Positions 59,637 through 64,000 of a stretch of DNA of 64,000 nucleotides are shown here, piece after piece; within the stretch, counting starts at the first letter, position 1, and every line of letters starts with the position of its first letter. The position numbers were made by a program, and so were the translations under genes. Origin of the DNA: Erythrobasidium yunnanense (lineage: Eukaryota > Basidiomycota > Cystobasidiomycetes > Erythrobasidiales > Erythrobasidiaceae). Under the pieces are notes generated by a model that worked only from the letters and a program-made list of their open reading frames with translations, searched no databases and was not told where the DNA came from. The stretch is taken from NCBI GenBank assembly GCA_001600175.1, contig BCJC01000001.1, forward strand, positions 2,465,652 through 2,529,651, read 5' to 3'.

Positions 59637-61567
59637 GTATTTGTATACCCAACCTGCTCTGAAGCGTCTCTGAGATGTGTATAATCCCTTGAGCTTTTTT
59701 TACTCGCTGAGTCTCCCGTCCTTCCTGAAGCAGTGCAGTTGGCGGGGTTCTTTTCGAGTTTGGCTGAGACTTTTGGGAAGAGGTAGTAGTACTCTCCACC
59801 CTTTGATGACTACTATGTATGAGTTGTAGCTGTATTTCCCTTTGATTTTGGATGCGACCCGCTCGAGCTCGTTGTTGTGTCACCCGACCAGACCAAGACT
59901 CAGGCTTTTTTGCGCAGCGATGGAGAGCCGACTTGCTGGATGTGTTGACTATTTCCTTGCAGACTTGCTAATGGATTCTCGCTATCAGCGATCCATGATG
60001 GCCTTGGGAATCCGTAAAAGCACAAACCTCGTCGTCGGTTCCAAGCTGCCCAAGTGAAAGTCGCGCCACGCTCGAAAGGCTGCCTTGACGGTGCCAGCAA
60101 AAGCACAACTTCTCGATGATGTTGCGTATGTAGATACAATGTATAGATGTAGTTGAGCAGAGCTATTCTGCCGACCTAAAGTGGTGTGCTCGTGCTTTCC
60201 CAGGTTTTTCAGATTACACGCCGATTTCGACTGACGCCTCTGAGGCAGCGCGCGCGAAATAAGTGAAGGTCCCCGGCCTTGAGTACTTTTTAACGCTCTT
60301 GGGACTAGCGATAGCAAGTCACTCTGGATTCTGGAAAGCTTATGTGGACTACCCTCTGGTGTGCGCAGCTCGATGGCCTCTTCACCAGGCGGAATTGATG
60401 GGCCTGTTGCTGTCACGATGATGTGTAAATGATGGTCTGTTTGGCTGGGGTGACAGAGCAAAAACGAGCAAAAGTCTATACAAGGATCATCTATCCTTTG
60501 GAGTGCTGCATCTGATGCCGAAATGCGATGACTGATACGCTCAGAAAGATTGTCGATAACGAAATTGCAGTGGATTTGCAGATCTTTCTCGAATTGCCAA
60601 GTTCTCACTTCATCGAGACAACTTACAAGTATCTATCATTCGATGATATATGCTACTAGGACTGATACTTGTGCATTTGACTGTCCTTTGGTGATCAATT
60701 GGAGAGCGGGGCCGACAGGTGCTTGTACAACTACACAACTTACAGCAAAGTCGCAAAGCGATGGATACTTTAGACTTTGTACATCGCTGACAGGAGCTTG
60801 ACTAGCTTCGTACCTAGCTCTTTAGCACGGCCTCGCTTGCATCGATATCACGCTGAATAACGTCAAATCTCGGGAGAAAGCTGATGGATAGCAAGGGAAC
60901 GTTTGTATATCATGTGTTACTGCTAGCTAACAATTCGAAGGTAAGACCCACCTAGCCTGCATAAACACAGGCATGCGGAGCTGTTCGAATTTTTCACAAT
61001 TTTGTCAGGGATTGGGACAGGTGAATAGAGCTGCTTCCACAAGCTCTAGACGATTTTACGGTCAGCGAGTAGGCGAAATTATAGTCGTATGGTTAGGCGA
61101 TGATTAGAGTGAGACAGCATTTAATTCGCTTGGCAGGACTATCCCCGCACAACCTCGTACCGCGGCCACTCTTACTGAAGTTGAAACGATGTACGGCGGC
61201 CATCGCCATGAGCTGCAGGACTGTCGATTCCTGCTTGATACACAGGGCATTCTGTCCGTTCCTGGCAACTTTGCCGGTTCCTGGACGATCGGGAGATTTG
61301 CTCCGACGGTTGGATTATCTAATGCCAGGCGGAAGCGATCGGGCAGCTTAGTCATTTTATGTATCACAGCAAACATTCTTCGCCTTTGCTTCGTGTTCGC
61401 CTTCGAAGTAAAGGCATCTCTTCTGTCTGCATTCTTCGCGAGATGCGACCATTCTTCGCGCTTCTTTCGAGAATGGCAAAATGTTACCAACACGCACGGC
61501 CTGCGCGTCTCTCTTGTTTCGTTCAATTCGCAACAAATCTACTTCTTGATGCTCTGAGGTCGCACAA
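59637..61567. other. Long intergenic region between RhoGEF and the GEN1-like gene
   Basis: About 1.9 kb, the largest gap in the window and divergent. It should hold both promoters. The only longer frame is 59985-60608 (reverse), listed separately. ORFs at 61104-61526 (reverse) and 61189-61557 (forward) overlap one another and show no motif. Near 60845-60990 and 61010-61090 the sequence is AT-richer. No tRNA or repeat recognised. Confidence 0.4.
59985..60608 (-). CDS. Hypothetical ORF, weak support
   Basis: Not recognised. A 207-residue open frame, starting MRTWQFEKDLQIHCNFVIDN and ending LRIPKAIMDR. Composition is mixed (Ser, His, Arg) with no repeats, signal peptide or membrane segment. It lies upstream of the RhoGEF on the same strand and could instead be an open stretch in its leader or promoter. 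No intron signals were needed. I rate it slightly below even odds. Confidence 0.3.
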   Translation of the reverse strand: MRTWQFEKDLQIHCNFVIDNLSERISHRISASDAALQRIDDPCIDFCSFLLCHPSQTDHHLHIIVTATGPSIPPGEEAIELRTPEGSPHKLSRIQSDLLSLVPRALKSTQGRGPSLISRALPQRRQSKSACNLKNLGKHEHTTLGRQNSSAQLHLYIVSTYATSSRSCAFAGTVKAAFRAWRDFHLGSLEPTTRFVLLRIPKAIMDR

Positions 61568-64000
61568 ATGGGCGTGACAGGCCTATGGAAGGAGCTGCAC
61601 AGCGCATCTTCCAAGGAGATCTTCGACAAGCTTGCTCTGGAGGTTTTCAGCGATGCGCTCGAGGATGTTCAAGCTGGAAAACCGCTGGACCGAAACAAGC
61701 TGCTGGGCTTGCGCGTACGCTCAGCATACATATGCATGCTAGTACATGCTGAACGTATGCCCTCCTTGCTGTCGCGCAGGTCGGCGTCGACGCTTCAGCC
61801 TGGTTTCACCATTCCGAGAAGACTGAATCAGGCGGTAAGCCTGATCCCACTATGACATTCAGTTACTTCTCTGAATCCATATAAACAGCCAATCCCCACC
61901 TGCGAACCCTCTTCTTCCGCGTAGCAAGGCTTGCAAGATGCGGCTGTCTCCCTCTTTTTGTCTTCGATGGTCCGCACAGACCTAAGTGGAAGCGTGGCAG
62001 ATACATCGTAGGCAACGAACATGGCTTCCAACGCGACTTCGAGAAGATTGTCGAGGCGTTCGGCTTTGAATGGAGACTCGTGAGTTTGCATAAACACGCT
62101 TAGCGAACGCGCTCATTGATGAAGTGAACAAGGCGCCGGGAGAAGCTGAAGCTGAGCTGGCTATGCTAAATGCTCGTGGGACGCTGGATCTAGTCATTAC
62201 GGACGACGTGGATTGTCTGCTTTTCGGAGCGACCAAAGTCAGTAAGTCGCAGTGCCCTACTCTATCCGTACCGTAGCAGAAATACGACTATTGATATTGC
62301 CTACAGTGAAGCACGCTATCCTTGCAAAGACGAGCTGGACCCCGACGGTCTACCCCTGCGTGTACGATGCAGATGTGATGGCACTGGAAACAGGCATTTC
62401 TACAAATGGTCTGATCCTTGTAGCTCTCATGTCAGGCGGAGAGTAAGCACTTCCCTATCTTCCTTCTCAAGCAATGCCCTGATCGCTTGTCTGACAGCTA
62501 CGATCAAACTGGCTTGGAGGGTATTGGTCCCGTCATCTCGATGGCGCTCGCGAAGGCAGACTATGGCGATCAGCTCGCAGAAGCCATCCGTACGCTTCCG
62601 CGCCGCGATCTCACACCTTGGCTAGAAGACTTCCGCGAGCGTATCCGTTATGAGCTCCGCCATAATCCCAGAGGCATTCTCGATCGGAAAGCGGGTGCAA
62701 AAGCAGACAAGATAGGACCGTCATGGCCGAAAGTCGAGACTGCTATGCGATACTATAACCCTGTAGTCAGCTCGAGAAAGGACTATAGGGATTGGGATAA
62801 AGAGCATAAATGGGATGGGAAAGTCGATATTGGAAAGATTGTGGGGATCATGGATGAATACTTTGAATATCTGAACAAGGAGATACTGCAGACGTGAGTT
62901 CCCTCTGGATGAGCCCAATGCAATCTAGCTGACGGTGAAACTGCCTCTGGATAAGGCTGCGCTCGAGCATCTGGGACGTCATCATCATCCAACATCTGGT
63001 TAGATCTCTATACAACGGCAATCAGGACATCCAGACAGGCGAAAAGCTCACGCCTACCAAGAAGCTCGCTGCTGCTCTGGACGCCTTTGACCTCACATCT
63101 CCTGCATCTTCATCCTCGTCCGCTGCTAAGCTCAAGACTGCACTTCCAGCTCATATTAGACCTATTTTCCGCCAAGTGACCAAAGCTCGAGGGGCATGCC
63201 AGACATCCTACACCGACGAAGTACAGCTCATTATCGACCCTACCTCCTTAGCCGACGAAGCTCGTCTGCACCTTCCAGAAGGCGAACCTAACGCTGGTAA
63301 GCTAGAGAAGCGTAAAGAGGCAGAATGGAAGCAGAAACTAGCGGCGGGTCTGGAATTGGGAGATGCACCGCCTGCGAACAGACAGCTGAAATGCGATGAT
63401 CCGGATTCCGAAGAGAAGTATTGGATCCCGGAGAGTCTGTTAAGGTTGGCGTATCCTGAGATTATACAGAAGTGGGAAGATGCAGTTGCTGCAAAGGAGG
63501 AGGCGAAAGCGAATAAAGGGAGAAAGAAGGCTACGAAGAAGGATGCCGTATCTTCCTCATCCTCTCCCGCTAAATCACCGCCAAAAGCGAAAGCTTCCAA
63601 AGCAAGCTCGGCGAGCCCCACCAAAGCTGTCGCCGCAAAGAAGTCTGTCAAGGGTAAGGCCCCAGCCAAAGCTGCTTCCTACTCCTCGTCGGATAGTGAG
63701 CCGCCTAAGAAGAGAAATCCACCCAAGTCTGCTCCTATTACCTATTCCGACAGTGATTCCGAGGAGGACGTATTCAGCCCTAAGAAGCTCCCTGCTTCCA
63801 GTACTCTCAAAGCGCCAGCAATGGCCAAGTCTGCATCGACCAGCTCGTCCTCCGCTTCTACTTATACGGCAGCTGCGAAAGGCACAGCCAAAGCAAACGC
63901 TAGAGCCGCTTCTGCCATCAGCAATTCCGAGTCATCCGACTCAGATATCGAAATTGTAACAAAGAAGTCACCCAAGAAGTCTCCCCGCAAGTCGGATTCT
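61568..64000 (+). CDS. YEN1: XPG/Rad2-family structure-specific nuclease, GEN1/Yen1-like, partial
   Basis: Holliday-junction resolvase-type nuclease of the nucleus; the 3' end lies beyond the window. N-terminal nuclease domain: MGVTGLWKELHSASSKEIFD, then after an intron GVDASAWFHHSE (metal-binding Asp), LRTLFFRVARLARCGCLPLF, VFDGPHRPKWKRG, FGFEWRLAPGEAEAELAMLN (two catalytic Glu) and LDLVITDDVDCLLFGATKV (two catalytic Asp). The I-domain follows: VALMSGGDYDQTGLEGIGPV, with the helix-hairpin-helix, then EDFRERIRYELRHNPRGI. After 62960 comes WDVIIIQHLVRSLYNG and a chromodomain-like region. From 63480 to the end the protein is Lys/Ser/Pro-rich with SDSE-type repeats (possible phosphorylation and nuclear signals). 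Introns near 61719, 61835, 62080, 62242, 62443 and 62895. Confidence 0.9.

Noticed and set aside
61104-61557. Two overlapping open frames upstream of the GEN1-like gene
   Set aside because: They lie on opposite strands over the same bases, and neither shows a domain, a conserved start or intron signals.

Overview
This window is a piece of nuclear genome from a fungus, most probably a basidiomycete. Genes are close together on both strands, coding regions are cut by many short spliceosomal introns (mostly about 40-75 bases, often with CTAAC/CTGAC-like branch sites), and protein set and sequence style are fungal: a basidiomycete-like Hog1 kinase, an Mbp1-type APSES factor, Rad53/Chk2 kinase, Vid27, Rmt2, an Ish1-repeat protein, a DUF7729-like surface protein and a HET-domain protein. 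The standard genetic code fits everywhere. One undetermined base (N, 48299) points to a draft assembly. The species cannot be fixed from the sequence alone.

Layout. 1-9.4 kb: CCT2 chaperonin subunit (partial), cyclin C, PUS3/DEG1 tRNA pseudouridine synthase, KHA1-type K+/H+ antiporter, HIS6. 9.6-15.2 kb: Chk2/Rad53 checkpoint kinase, HEM12, a small Cys-containing gene. 15.4-22.8 kb: Mbp1-like APSES factor, equilibrative nucleoside transporter, DUF7729-like surface protein, acidic unknown protein. 23.2-33.7 kb: HET-domain protein, RMT2, alpha/beta hydrolase, VID27, HPP-family membrane protein. 34.0-37.3 kb: three head-to-tail copies of an unrecognised coiled-coil gene. 37.3-46.4 kb: MCM10, Ish1-repeat protein with a Ser/Ala-rich tail, HOG1. 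47.2-54.8 kb: WD40-like protein, two unknown genes, RPS12, ERJ5-like J protein, RPL1/uL1. 55.3-64 kb: Dbl-type RhoGEF and a GEN1/Yen1 nuclease running off the right end.

Most genes are unlinked housekeeping functions. The most notable observations are: (1) a non-canonical AT-AC intron of the U2-like ATAAGT class near the start of HOG1; (2) the three-copy tandem family, whose promoters and leaders are far more alike than the proteins, with a fossil of the MCM10 3' end that shows how the array grew; (3) very small exons (8-nt internal exon in RPL1, 24-nt in CCT2) and a GC-AG intron in the APSES gene; (4) a 44-nt exon in a small gene whose skipping would switch between two open reading frames; (5) an Ish1 protein with an extreme Ser/Ala tail ending in KKEL. 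Splice sites were assigned by eye from consensus and protein conservation; boundaries described as uncertain should be treated as such.
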